From assembly GCA_037976565.1 (NCBI GenBank), contig CP137672.1, forward strand, positions 26,562,877-26,626,876: a stretch of DNA of 64,000 nucleotides. Reading direction: 5' to 3'. Below the pieces are notes generated by a model that did not search any database, was not told the origin of the DNA, and saw nothing but the letters and a program-made list of their open reading frames with translations. Source of the DNA: Mesocentrotus franciscanus (Eukaryota; Echinodermata; Echinoidea; Camarodonta; Strongylocentrotidae). This document shows positions 33,497-45,800 of this stretch, piece after piece. The translations under genes were made by a program, and so were the position numbers. Within the stretch, counting starts at the first letter, position 1. Every line of letters begins with the position of its first letter.

Positions 33497-34750
33497 CGGC
33501 TTATGCTAAACACTTGGGTCGCGGCGCGCTGGAACCACTCGGGTCACGGCTAGCTGGGCAATTTTTTGTTTACTGGGCCCCGTCTTACAAAGAGTTACGA
33601 TTGATCCAAATCAATCGTAAGTCCCCCAATCAATCGCAAGTTTGCAGTCTCCTATCTCCTATGTACATGGTTGCGATTGATATCAATCGCAAATAAGTTG
33701 CGATTGATATCAACTCTTTGTAATACGGGGCCCTGGTGTCTTTAAATCGGCTTCATAAATATAAGGGGGATTTTTTAAAATAATAAGTCCATCATGTAAT
33801 CATTACAATATTCTTTGTTGGTTTCCCCCTATCATCTTATGAGTTCTTATGCCATTTTTTAAAATCGTTCTTTTACATCTTTAATTCTTTCTCTCCCTTT
33901 ATTTTCCATCTTCAATCCTCTTTTCTTCTAGGCCTACAATGTAATTCTTTATTTTCTGCAATTCATCTTCCCCATCTTTATGTTAATTGTTAATTCTTCT
34001 GGGGCATTCTGCCACAATTTTCCATTAGGCGTATAATCTACTCTGTTTCGGTATTTCTCTCTTTTCCCTTTTCTTCTATAATTTGTTCTTTGTTTCCCAC
34101 AATTCATCTTCTCTTTCTATATTCCCATCATTCCTTGTAATTTCCATCCTATTAAGTTTTATTCCTCACTTTGTTTTCATATCTCAGTCTTTAAAAATAT
34201 TCTTTCTACATTTTATTCTATCCCTTTATTTCCCTTCTATTTTTCCATCGTGTAATTCTTGATTTTCTCCACTCTTTTCTTTCTATCTTTATCAATGTTA
34301 AATCTGGCCAATGAATTCTTTCAATTCCTTTTCTTATATACTTTTCCTTTGTATTCCTCTCTTGGTAGTTCATAATTTCCCACAATTCATCTTCTCACTC
34401 TTTCCATTCTTCCTTGTTTCCATCCTATTAATAGGCCTATCACATTCCCTTGTAGTATTACACTTCCTCTAAAATCCACTTTATCCACCTAGTATCTTGT
34501 CTTTCCTAATGTCAGCCTTAATTCTTGTCTTCTTATTTTTCTTTAATTAAAAAAAAAAATCGCAACTTCCAACTTATTTTTTAAGTAAATTTCCCCACGC
34601 ACCCCCTTTGAAAAAGGGTTATAAACAGTCGCTAATTTAATTTTTCTAGCGTGTAGGGCCGATTTGAAGACACCATAAAAAAATTGGCCCAGCTAGCCGT
34701 GACCCGAGTGTTTTCCAGCGCGCCGCAACCCGAGTGTTTAGCATAAGCCG
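33497..34750. mobile_element. TIR element of 1.25 kb with ~63-bp ends
   Basis: The left end (33497-33559) reads CGGCTTATGCTAAACACT, continues through a GCGGCGCGCTGGAA stretch, and ends in CGGGTCACGGCTAGCTGGGC. The right end (about 34688-34750) is its reverse complement. The interior holds a smaller MITE and a long pyrimidine-rich stretch (about 33830-34540). No transposase frame is seen. The tandem duplication that follows begins inside the left terminal repeat. Confidence 0.85.
33575..33733. mobile_element. MITE with GGGCCCCGTNTTACAAAGAG ends (in duplication copy 1)
   Basis: GGGCCCCGTCTTACAAAGAG at the left is inverted as CTCTTTGTAATACGGGGCCC at the right. The interior has alternating GATTGATATCAATCGCAA palindromes. 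It recurs at 36272-36430 only because the larger segment was duplicated. Confidence 0.88.
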
Positions 34751-35875
34751 TAGAAATCCACTCTTTTTAGGAGTCATAGTAGGAAAATCTCTTTATTTTG
34801 GAGTTAATTCCAGTCCAAATCAGAGTGGAATTTACTCCAAAGTAGTAGTTTTAGTTTCTCTATTGAAAGTGGAATCTTTGGACTTCCACTTCAGAACGAG
34901 GAGATCCCTAATACGACTCGTTAAGAGAATATTCCTTACACTGACAATACAGTATGAAGGCCATCCTGATATCAATAAATAACTTATTCTGTTACTTTGT
35001 TTTCATTGTCCCCATATACCATTTTATACACGGTTCCATCCTCGCTTCTGACAAGATTTTGACAATCACATTATGTTAAATTCAATGAGAACATAGGCAT
35101 AGCCAGAACTGTTGAACATGGGAGGGCACAAATGGACTGGGGGTTGCGTTCTGATTGCTCGCTGCGTTCTGATTGGTTAAAACTATACGACCATATTCGA
35201 TGGCTGTATAGTTGTCATGAATATGGCACATTCCGGGACACTCAACCTTGCTTTCCCTGTTACCATAGCGACGGTGAAAACATCACTCTCATCCTATCAC
35301 TCATAGAAATTACCCATTTGGTAATGTTACAATCAACATAAAATTGCTAAAAGTACAAGTTAAAAAAAAACCCACATCACATCACATCACATCCTCTTTA
35401 AAGCTATACACTCATCACGATTCACTTAATTATTTATTCTCGTTATCAAAATGACAAACGAGAAAAACTTGAAAACAATTACACGTTCGGATTCACACAA
35501 TCAACTGAAGTCACCATCTATGTGTACATTGCCCATAATAATGTACGAAGATTAGGTTAGTATTCGAAGGGTGTCTGGGCACATTAATGGTTACCATGCT
35601 CTCTCTCTCTCTCTGTCACTCTCTCTTCAATCTTTTTTTTTCTTTTTCCTGAGCATCAAGGTGCCCTTATTAACTCTTTTCATATATTATCTTTAAGTAG
35701 TCTATAAACGGCGTCTCACCAATCAAGAAAGTAAAGAACAACACACTTTCAATCGTCCTACTTCTCATAACAAATCGTCAAACTGCAGTGGAGCTGTTAA
35801 AATGTCTTTGGGCAAACTTATCAGAAATGGTTTTTCAATTCATGTGAAAGCGACCCTATGAATTTTAAGTGTCTT

Positions 35876-35884
35876 TTTTGTGTT

Positions 35885-35915
<31 letters not shown>

Positions 35916-35937
35916 GGGTGTGTGTGTGTGTGTGAGG
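35876..35937. repeat. (TG)n microsatellite in duplication copy 1
   Basis: Mostly TG dinucleotides; the matching run in copy 2 (38503-38549) differs in length and interruptions. Confidence 0.92.
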
Positions 35938-36271
35938 GAGACGTTTGATCCTTTTGTATTTTGTATCATTGTAAATTAGGGGAGTTTGAAGAGTTTCAAG
36001 CTAATGCCAAGCGTGACAACATGACGAACAAATATCAACCACATGACAAAGGAGCATCCAGGATGGAAAAGAGGAAACTATTAAGTCATATGACAAAATG
36101 CTTTGTAAAATTTTCCTTCAAATCTACCCCTGATCACATTTTTAAAACAACTTCCAACATTTTCAAATTATATATCGCCCCCCCCCCTTCCCACCCAGAA
36201 GAGTATATCATCCGTTTGCTTGCATCTCCTGCAACTCGGGTCACGGCTAGCTGGGCCGATTTTGGTTTACT

Positions 36272-36430
36272 GGGCCCCGCCTTACAAAGAGTTACGATTG
36301 ATCCAAATCAATTGTAAGTCCTCCAGTCAATCGCAAGTTTGCAGTCTCCTATCTCTTATGTACATGGTTGCGATTGATATCAATCGCAAATAAGATGCGA
36401 TTGATATCAACTCTTTGTAATACGGGGCCC
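36272..36430. mobile_element. MITE with GGGCCCCG ends (in duplication copy 2)
   Basis: Counterpart of 33575-33733, with a few substitutions. Confidence 0.88.
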
Positions 36431-38502
36431 TGGTGTCTTTAAATCGGCTTCATAAATATAAGGGGGATTTTTTTGTAATAATTCCATCATGTAATCATTA
36501 CGATATTCTTTGTTGGTTTGCCCCTATCATCTTATGATTTCTAATGCCATTTTTTAAAATCGTTCTTTTACATCTTTAATTCTTTTTCTCCCTTCATTTT
36601 CCATCTTCAATCCTCTTTTCTTCTAGGCCTACAATGTAATTCTTTATTTTCTGCAATTCATCTTCCCCATCTTTATGTTAATTGTTAATTCTTCTGGTGC
36701 ATTCTGCCACAATTTTCCATTAGGCGTATAATCTACTCTGTTTCGGTATTTCTCTCTTTTCCCTTTTCTTCTATAATTTGTTCTTTGTTTCCCACAATTC
36801 ATCTTCTCTTTCTATATTCCCATCATTCCTTGTAATTTCCATCCTATTAAGTTTTATTCCTCACTTTGTTTTCATATCTCAGTCTTTAAAAAATATTCTT
36901 TCTACATTTTATTCTATCCCTTTATTTCCCTTTTATTTTTCCATCGTGTAATTCTTGATTTTCTCCACTCTTTTCTTTCTATCTTTATCAATGTTAAATC
37001 TGGCCAATGAATTCTTTCAATTCCTTTTCTTATATATTTTTCCTTTGTATTCCTCTCTTGGTAGTTCATAATTTCCCACAATTAATCTTCTCACTCTTTC
37101 CATTCTTCCTTGTTTCCATCCTATTAATAGGCCTATCACATTCCCTTGTAATATTACACTTTCTCTAAAATCCACTTTACCCACCTAGTATTTTGTCTTT
37201 CTTAATGTCAGCCTTAATTCTTGTCTTCTTATTTTTCTTTAATTGAAAAAAAACAATCGCAACTTCCAACTTATTTTTAAAGTAAATTTCCCACGCATCC
37301 CCTTTGAAAAATGGTTAAAAACAGTCGCTAATTTAATTTTTCTAGCGTGTAGGGCCGATTTGAAGACACCATAAACAAAAATGGCCCAGCTAGCCGTGAC
37401 CCGAGTGTTTTCCAGCGCGCCGCGACCTGAGTGTTTAGCATAAGCCGTAGAAATCCACTCTTTTAGGAGTCATAGTAGGAAAATCTCTTTATTTTGATGT
37501 TAATTCCAGTCCAAATCAGAGTGGAATTTACTCCAAAGTAGTAGTTTTAGTTTCTCTATATGAAGTGGAATCTTTGGACTTCCACTTCCATTGATATCAA
37601 TAAATAACTTATTCTGTTACTTTGTTTTCATTGTCCCCATATACCATTTTATACACGGTTCCATCCTCGCTTCTGACAAGATTTTGACAATCACATTATG
37701 TTAAATTAAATGAGAACATAGGCATATAGCCAGAACCGTTGAACATGGGAGGGCACAAATGGACTGGGGGTTGCGTTCTGATTACTCGCTGCGTTCTGAT
37801 TGGTTAAAACTATACGACCATATTCGATGGCTGTATAGTCGTCAAGAATATGGCACATTCCAGGACACTCAACCTTGCTTTCCCCGTTACCATAGCGACG
37901 GTGAAAACATCACTCTCATCCTATCACTCATAGAAATTACCCATTTGGTAATGTTACAATCAACATAAAATTGCTAAAAGTACAAGTTAAAAAAAAAACC
38001 CACATCACATCACATCACATCCTCTTTAAAGCTATATACTCATCACGATTCACTTTATTATTCATTCTCGTTATCAAAATGACAAACGAGAAAAACTTGA
38101 AAACAACACGTTCGGATTCACACAATCAACTGAAGTCACCATCTATGTGTACATTGCCCATAATAATGTACGAAGATTAGGTTAGAATTCGAATGTTGTC
38201 TGGGCACATTAATGGTTACCATGCTCTCTCTCTCTCTCTGTCACTCTCTCTTCAATCTTTTATTTTTCTTTTTCCTGAGCATCAAGGTGCCCTTTTTAAC
38301 TCTTTTCATATATTCTCTTTAAGTAGTCTATAAACGGCGTCTCACCAATCAAGAAAGTAAAGAAAAACACACTTTCAATCGTTCAACTTCTCATAACAAA
38401 TCGTCAAACTGCAGTGGAGCTGTTAAAATGTCTTTGGGCAAACTTATCAGAAATAGTTTTTCAATTCATGTGAAAGCGACCCTATGAATTTTAAGTGTCT
38501 TT

Positions 38503-38549
38503 GTGTGTGTGTGTGTGTGCGTGTGTGTGCGTGTGTGTGTGTGTGTGAG
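38503..38549. repeat. (TG)n microsatellite in duplication copy 2
   Basis: TG dinucleotides with GCGTG interruptions. Confidence 0.92.
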
Positions 38550-38838
38550 GGAGACGTTTGAACCTTTTGTATTTTGTATCATTGTAAATTAAGGGAGTTT
38601 GAAGAGTTTCAAGCTAATGCCAAGCGTGACAACATGACGAACAAATATCAACCACGTGACAAAGGAGCATCCAGGATGGAAAAGAGGAAACTATTAAGTC
38701 ATATGACAAAATGCTTTGTAAAATTTTCCTTCAAATCTACCCCTGATCACATTTTTAAAACAACTTCCAACATTTTCAAATTATATATCGCCCCCCTTCC
38801 CACCCAGAAGAGTATATCATCCGTTTGCTTGCATCTCT

Positions 38839-39170
38839 CCGTCAAGAAAGAGCAAGGGAGCCCTACATCTGCCCCCAAATTCTCTTTTACCATGTTTAAA
38901 GCACACTCTGCTCTACGGTGTATTTAAATTGATGGAAAACCACACGAATCTAGGATTTTATGAAGTTCTATTGCATACTATTCGGATTTAAATACGATAA
39001 GAACTAATGGATGTTCCTTGTCACACCCATTGTAACATGTAACTATAGTAACGTATCGTTGATATGGGTATTAACACTGTTATAACGACAGACTATTAGT
39101 TGTTTTAGCGCACCAATCAGATGATTTCATTGCGACTATTCCTCTAGCAGCTCATCTCTATTCACCTCCG
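38839..39170. other. Probable upstream region of the lectin-like gene
   Basis: Unique sequence without long repeats between the tandem duplication and the TATA-like box. No frame of interest. Confidence 0.4.
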
Positions 39171-39178
39171 TATATATC
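39171..39178 (+). promoter_or_regulatory. Candidate TATA box
   Basis: TATATATC, about 660 bp before the first coding exon. A leader exon could start about 30 bp downstream, near 39200, and end at the donor CCG|GTGAGTAA at 39458. Sequence-only inference. Confidence 0.35.
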
Positions 39179-39199
39179 AATATCATTCGCCGCCCAACA

Positions 39200-39458
39200 C
39201 AACAAAAGACTTATGCACCTGCTGCAGTAATATCAGAGTCTATTGGCTTGGATATCATGAATATTGGAGCTCAACAGTTCTTAGAATCCCATTAACCAAT
39301 GTTTTGTTCTTTTCCGCATATTAGTATCGGATACGCATTGTTATTTTGCCTGTTTAACTTTGTCTTTTTCTGGATAGTACCACATCGGTTGATCAGAGTG
39401 CTATAGGACAAGTTCGATAACTTATTACGAGGTTTTTGTTGTCGTTTCTACCAAACCG
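39200..39458 (+). other. Candidate 5' UTR exon of the lectin-like gene
   Basis: Bounded on the right by a strong donor, ACCG|GTGAGTAATG. The first coding exon has its own acceptor (TTTCTCTTTTTTAG, ending at 39826), which implies a noncoding exon upstream. This is the best candidate; its left edge is a guess from the TATA-like box. Confidence 0.35.
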
Positions 39459-39834
39459 GTGAGTAATGATTGACGAAAACAATCGCCATTTAAAGATGAT
39501 TAACTCAATCATTTTGCCTATGAGTATGACTATTGGGTAAAGCTTGGATAAATGGTGCTTTCATTCTTATGCAACTTAAGTTGGGCATTTCCTTGGACAT
39601 CACATTATCCAGGTATAAAATTGCCAAAATCTGGTTAGTTTCATGAGTACACTCACGTTCGGCACTCTTTGTTTTTTAAACCAAGGATTTCAAAAAATGT
39701 GAACGATTTGAATACATGTATTGCAAAACCTGATTAAGAATAAATCATAAAGTTTAACAGAAATTTGAACTTGTATGATAAAATGAAGATAATGATTGTT
39801 ATCATCACTATCTTTCTCTTTTTTAGCACAGAGT

Positions 39835-39892
39835 ATGGAACAGAAGTATGTTTTGAAATGTACCTATGGCATCGTAATCTGCCTGTCCATTG
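39835..39892 (+). CDS. Lectin-like gene exon 1: signal peptide
   Basis: Acceptor TTTCTCTTTTTTAG ends at 39826; ATG at 39835 follows CACAGAGT. The exon encodes 19 residues plus one base, and across the junction gives MEQKYVLKCTYGIVICLSIA, continuing LLVSSDA. A basic start, a hydrophobic core and small residues make a good signal peptide. Donor ATTG|GTAAAT. Too short for a frame search; supported by the exact phase match with exon 2. Confidence 0.8.
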
Positions 39893-42800
39893 GTAAATAT
39901 AGTTTTGTATGCATTAAATAGAGAATTTTGTCATACCTCTTCAGAAAGTGAAACGTTCATGCTTACAGTCATGATCACACATGTTAATGGCGAAATGGCA
40001 TCAAAATTTAATACATTAAGCTTGAACTTCATTTTCTCTTTCATACGCTTACCTCCTGTGCTTAGTTTTATACTTTGCCTTTGAGACCATATCGTTTTCG
40101 TAAAAAAACAAAACACGGTAACCTGCTTATAATTCACACATACATTATATTTGTTATCCTTTCTTCCCAATTTCTCCTCTCCCATTCACTCCCCTCCCTT
40201 ATAACTTATATCCTCCCCATAACTTTCTGTACCACTCTTATACCCTTTTCAAACTGGCCTGATTTTCATCGGATGCATCCGGACGCATCCGATGAAACTG
40301 CCAGTTTGAAAGGTACAGAGGAGAAAAAGCCGATTAAATAGCCGATGAAAAGAAGAGAAATAGGCGATTAAATTCTCCTGCTCAAGAGCAGGAGAAATTC
40401 TCTTTCTATCGGTGTGACACCGATGAAACAGCCACTGTGAATGCGTTCGGGAGAAAACAGCGATTAAAACAGCGATGAAAAAGGTCAAAGGTCGCAGTAT
40501 ACGCGCGCTTTTTCGTAACCAGCTGTGTTTGTTGACATTTTGTAGAACATGCTTGCATGCATGCTAGCGAGATGGGGTGCGGGCTTAAATAGATTCGTTT
40601 TTATTTTTATTTTACATTACTGCTTTGTTAAAAAACAAAAATTAATATATATCGTTATGATAATATATTTATTCACAATTATATATTTCTTAGACCAAAT
40701 GGTGAACAAAACAATATTTAAAACTGATTAATAACAAATGTAATGAAAGTAGAATGGATTTTGTTTATCGCACATGCTGTTTCGTTTTCACTGACTTTAT
40801 GTAAACTTTCGCTACCGTTGCATCGTAAATTTATATAGCTAGCTAGCTGAGCTGCGCATGCACTGCACTAGCTGTCTGCCGAATCAAAAAAACGCGCGCC
40901 AGCAGCTAACAGCGATTGCCCAATAATTCTTCACTTCCGGCGAGAGCTCGCCACAGCGAATGAATTTCACCGGCAGTATGAAAGCGACAGCGGGGAAAAC
41001 GGCGGTTTCACCTTTGTTTACATAAGGAAAATTCAATCGGTATTTTCATCGGTGTGACTCCGATAGAACCAGTTTGAAAAGGGTATTATTCCACTTAATT
41101 ATCCTGTCTAACGTCACAAGTGTGTTACTACAAATTGGGATGGGGTTGTAAAGATCCTCTTAAAAATGTCAATTTCCCCTCTCCTTCCCTCTGCCTCAAT
41201 CATTAATTACTATCTTCTGGGTTCCTTCATCTTCTTATCTATTCACCTATCTCTTTAAAAGTGTTCATTAGTTGCTCTGTAATAGAAGATCAAGATAATG
41301 CATTTTCTTATGATAATTATTGGTTGATTATTGAATTGAATTTATTCACCACTTTCATAAAAACATGCAAAGTCAAAGAATACAATAACATAATTTCTTA
41401 CAAACATAGATATGCCCCCAAAATGGAAAATACACTAAGAGCAAAATATACTATCCGGAATATATATCTTCCCTAAAGTTAAATCTCTCAATATAAGGTG
41501 ATGAAATTAATGCTTCGTGCCATGTGAGAGTTGGTCTCGAACATCAGATCTTATAGTCATGTTAGTAGATAAAATGAAATACATGTAGTAAACAAAATCT
41601 CATGAGAAAAGTGATTGGAAGAGAATACACGAAAGGTTATGACTTAACGGAAAACTGATACCGAAACTATACGAATCAGGTCATCACATGGGCAGGGGCG
41701 GCGATCCGGGGGGGGGGACGGGGGGGGGACACGTCCCCCCTCGATTTTATTAGGGGACGATCGTCCCCCTGAAAATTTGAAAAAGTGCACACAAAAAATG
41801 TATAGCAAATACTGGCTGAAGACTGCAACACACTTTTAGGCTCTGGAGGGCCCAAGAGTGCAGCGTTTAGACAAATAAAAATGCAAAAATCTTCTCACTC
41901 GGAAGCTACGCTCCCTCGCATAACATCCTTTAATGTACATGTATATATTGTAGAAAACTGAAGTGTGCAAAAAGTATATTGCTTGTTTTTATACTATAAT
42001 TTTTATAATACAACAAAACTCCAAAAAACTGTGAGGGGTAGACACTTCTGTCACCTTCATCTCTCTCGTTCACTATATGCTCCTCGCACTGGCGTACTGA
42101 TGGGGCTTGGGGGCAGTTAATGCCCCCCAATAAAATTAAAGAAGGGGTTTATTTCTAATTCGATACCAGTGATTTACAAATGTTGCTGAAATGGCATAAT
42201 TTTTCCTGAGCTTCCGGGGGCTCTGCCCCCTGGACCCCACCAAGGGCCCTAAAGCGTGCATGCCCCTGGTTGCTCATCGGACTGTAATTTAATGCCTAAA
42301 ACCCCTGAGCTTCCGGGGGCTCCGCCTCCTGACCTCACCAGGGCCCTAAGGCAGGCCGATGGGTCATCTGACGGTTATTAAATGCCAAAAAACCCAGAGC
42401 TTCTGGGGGCTCTACCCCCTGGACGCCACCAAGGGCTCTATAAAGCATGCCCCTGGTTGCTCCTCTGACGGTAATTAAATGCCTAAAACCCCTGAGCTTC
42501 CGGGGCGTCTGCCCCCTAAGGCGGCCCCCTGGATGCTCATCTGATCGTAATTTAATGCTTAAAACTCCTGAGCTTCTGGGGTCTGCGCCCCCGGATCCCA
42601 CTCAATTAGTGACCTGCATGCCAGTGACACAAATAAGGTATCAAAATATGCTCATCTGAAAGTAATTAAATACCTAATATCCCTGAGCTTCCGGGGGCTC
42701 CGCCCCTAGACCCCACCAGGGGCCCTAAGCCGGGCCCCAGGTTGCTCATCTGACTTTAATTAAATACCTAAAACCCCTGAGCTTCATGGGGCTTCGCCCC

Positions 42801-45800
42801 TTGACCCTTACCGGGGCTAATTTGCCCCTGGACCCCACGCCAATTTACGCTCCACTTGCTTTGCTCTACCTGATCGTAAATACTTTAGCCCCCTCCCCTC
42901 CCCCCCCACTTTGAAAAAAGTCCGCGGGGCCTTCACATAACATGTAAGAATGGTGGAGGTGCAGATTTTTTTCTGCCCCCTCCCCAAAAAAGTTTTTGGT
43001 CATTACGCCACTGCTCCTTCGTCCCTCGCAATTCGTCCCCCGGTCATGAAAATCGCCGCCCCTGCACATGGGTAATATCTACCTCTCAAAGAGGGAAAAG
43101 AAACTTACGTAACCATGGTACTACTCTCCTTGTTTATCTTCCCCACAGCCCTACTCGTGTCGTCGGATGCAAGCATGAATGAGTCAAAGACTTGTTGTAC
43201 GGACAGTTTCAGTCTGTATTACATCTTACCAACGTTCTTTGAGTGTCAGAAGAAAGGACACCCCAATGGAAGTATGGTACAAACCATTGCAATGTTTGCC
43301 CCAAATTCATACGAAGAAGGCGGTTGCCCCAGAAGGGAGAGTAAACTTGGTGTTCCTCCTGGACGTCGAGTCTGCAGATTCCCGGGTGATTGTTTTCCTC
43401 TCTGGCTTTCTCTAAAATCCTTGGCAGAACTTTTCTACTTTTGTTTGGACTTTAAGAAAAACAATTATTGCATCTAGGAATACATTAGTAACGTTTATAA
43501 CTATTTTTTGTCTTATTCAAGAAGCCCAGGGTAATTCTAATTTCAGGGATGCTGTTTTTTATTTTTTTTAATTACATTTTCATTGAATATTGAATTGAAT
43601 ATTGCGATATGAATCCATGTGAAAACGGCTGGTGTGAGGAGACTATGACCGGATATAGGTGTTACGTACTGCGCTACAGGATTTCGAGGAAAACAATGTC
43701 ATGAACGTAAGAACAAGGATAAAAATTGCATTTCATATCTTTAGGGTATTATGAATACATCCAGCACAATGCAGTTACCATTGGAGACAAGTATAGTTTA
43801 TTTTTCGTCATCATTTCTTTTGGCACTCGCGCACTTTATGACAAAACTACGATTGGATTTTTGAATGAAATGAACTTCGGATTAGATTTGGAACTTCACA
43901 AATATAAATTGACCGATCTCGTAATGCTATATAGACTCGAATATAGGAAAACGTCAACCGTTACCGCCCTATAGTCTCGTAACTGAACTGGCCGCGGGTG
44001 GTCGTCGGTCTTAAGGGTATGAGGTTGCAAGGTGAAATGTTTGGAAATTTAAATCAAGATTATTTTTTTCCTCCCCACTTTACTGTTAATTTTATTCATT
44101 TTACCAATGTAGTCAATACTGGTCAAAAGGAAAGCATGTTTTGCAATAAGGCATTTTCACCTTTTTTTCATGATAAAAAAAATTATTATGTAAAGCAAGA
44201 TAGTAAATCTTATGTGCACGCTCTTTTAACACTTTAATTTGAGAAAGCTGGAGAGATGTTTGGATCGATACATGCGAAATAACAATGAAATTGATGATTC
44301 ATCAACTCAATCGCTCGATAGAAGGTTTAAATGAAATGCTCATTTACATTTGAGTCAGTTTGTCTGAGCCCATGATGGTTTGACTGGATAACAGACCATA
44401 ATACACAAACCTACGTTCTTATTATATGTCTTGATATCACAGTCGATACCACCCTCCAGTGGTGCAATCCTGCCCTTCTAACCAGACATTCTTAGTTATC
44501 ACAACCACCACACCAATCACTTGGACACCACCAACAGCCAGTGATGCGTCTGGAATTGCATCCATCGTCGCCAACTATGAACCTGGAGTTAATGTCTCCG
44601 TGAATAGCCCCATCGACGTCATTTACACTGTGACCGACAACAGTGGCCTTGTAAACACAATCTGTTCTTTCAACATCACCCTCGTTTCTGTAGGTATGTC
44701 ATGTGTGATTTTTGTTTGATATGATTGCAAAGATATCTGTGTATAGCCTACAAGTCCATATTACTTGAATCCTTTGCTCAAACAATTTTAGTAAAAAACG
44801 TAGTTGATGCTATACTTTAATAGCCATCTGTCATGGTTCAATGATGAGTCGAGGTGACGCCTTCGTAGAAAGTATATTTTAACATGAACGATAGCAACTA
44901 CGCCACCTATTGAAATGTAGAAACATGACAATGACGTATTACGTAACCGAAATATGACTTACAAGGGATGTACAATAGGGTATTGAAATTGCGCTTGAGT
45001 TGATTTTGTCGAAATAGTTGCGATAATGTTTTCTGGTGTCATGTCATTAAATCGAAGCCTTTGTGACACATGAACACGGACTATCGTCACGTAAAGGATT
45101 GGAGTTTTCTCCTCAACTCGTTAACTTTTTTTTGTATTGGACATGGTCGCAGGCTAAATAAAAGGCCTATTAACGGTTTCAACATTCTGGTGCAGAATAT
45201 TAAAAAAAAATCTATTTCCTGTCGTAAATTGCAAATTAGGACATTAACAACTAAATCTAAATGCTTGTTTCTTACCTTCTTACTTTCCGACGAATATGAT
45301 TCCATACCTAGGTGTAAAGATAAATATGATAGCATTTCATCACATTTACATTTTATCGGAGCTGAAGGTATGAATGATATGCAAATACTGTTATACCACT
45401 ACAAGGTATCGCAAGACAAACACATATATGGCCTTCCTAAACAGATTCTGGTGCATATTTATCTTCCTAAAGGAAAATAATTTAGGTGACCATTTAGACT
45501 AATAGTCTTTATACAGAAGTGACCACAATAAAAGTTCTGACTATATATTCAATTGACTATATCCAATATACCAAATACCAATTGATCTCAACGAAAGCTT
45601 TCAATGTTTATGGGGTCTTCAGAGACAGAATGGAAATGCACGTCCTCGAAATGCTACCGCCTCAGGGATGCAAAGCCGCAGAGTTGGCAGAACGCTCACG
45701 ACTTCTGCCCGACCCTTGGACCGATAACCACGGTGGCAGGAGACAGGACACCATCCCTCTTATTTGAAGATAGCGAAGAAGCGTCCCAGCTCGCCTTAAA

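Larger units (their letters stand above)
33537..36233. repeat. 2.7-kb direct tandem duplication, copy 1
   Basis: The unit from ACTCGGGTCACGG (33537) to CATCTCCTGCA (36233) is followed directly by a second copy starting at ACTCGGGTCACGG (36234). Order and content match throughout. Copy 1 has about 75 bp at 34892-34970 (from AGAACGAGGAGATCCC) that copy 2 lacks. Confidence 0.93.
36234..38838. repeat. 2.7-kb direct tandem duplication, copy 2
   Basis: About 2605 bp, colinear with copy 1, with few substitutions by eye, the ~75-bp deletion and a different microsatellite length. It ends at CATCTC, after which the sequence is unique (TCCGTCAAGAAAGAGC). Frames shared by the two copies (35132-35341 and 37759-37968; 35961 and 38574) have no recognisable domain and are probably chance frames. 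Confidence 0.92.

Noticed and set aside
35132..35341. Frame conserved in both duplication copies (also 37759-37968)
   Set aside because: Conservation follows from recent duplication of the DNA, not from selection on the frame; no domain.
35961..36317. 118-codon frame, repeated at 38574
   Set aside because: Starts only at TTG, spans the duplication junction in one copy, and has no domain.
45070..45480. 136-codon + strand frame in intron 3 of the lectin-like gene
   Set aside because: No domain, no splice or start support, and AT-driven composition; likely chance.
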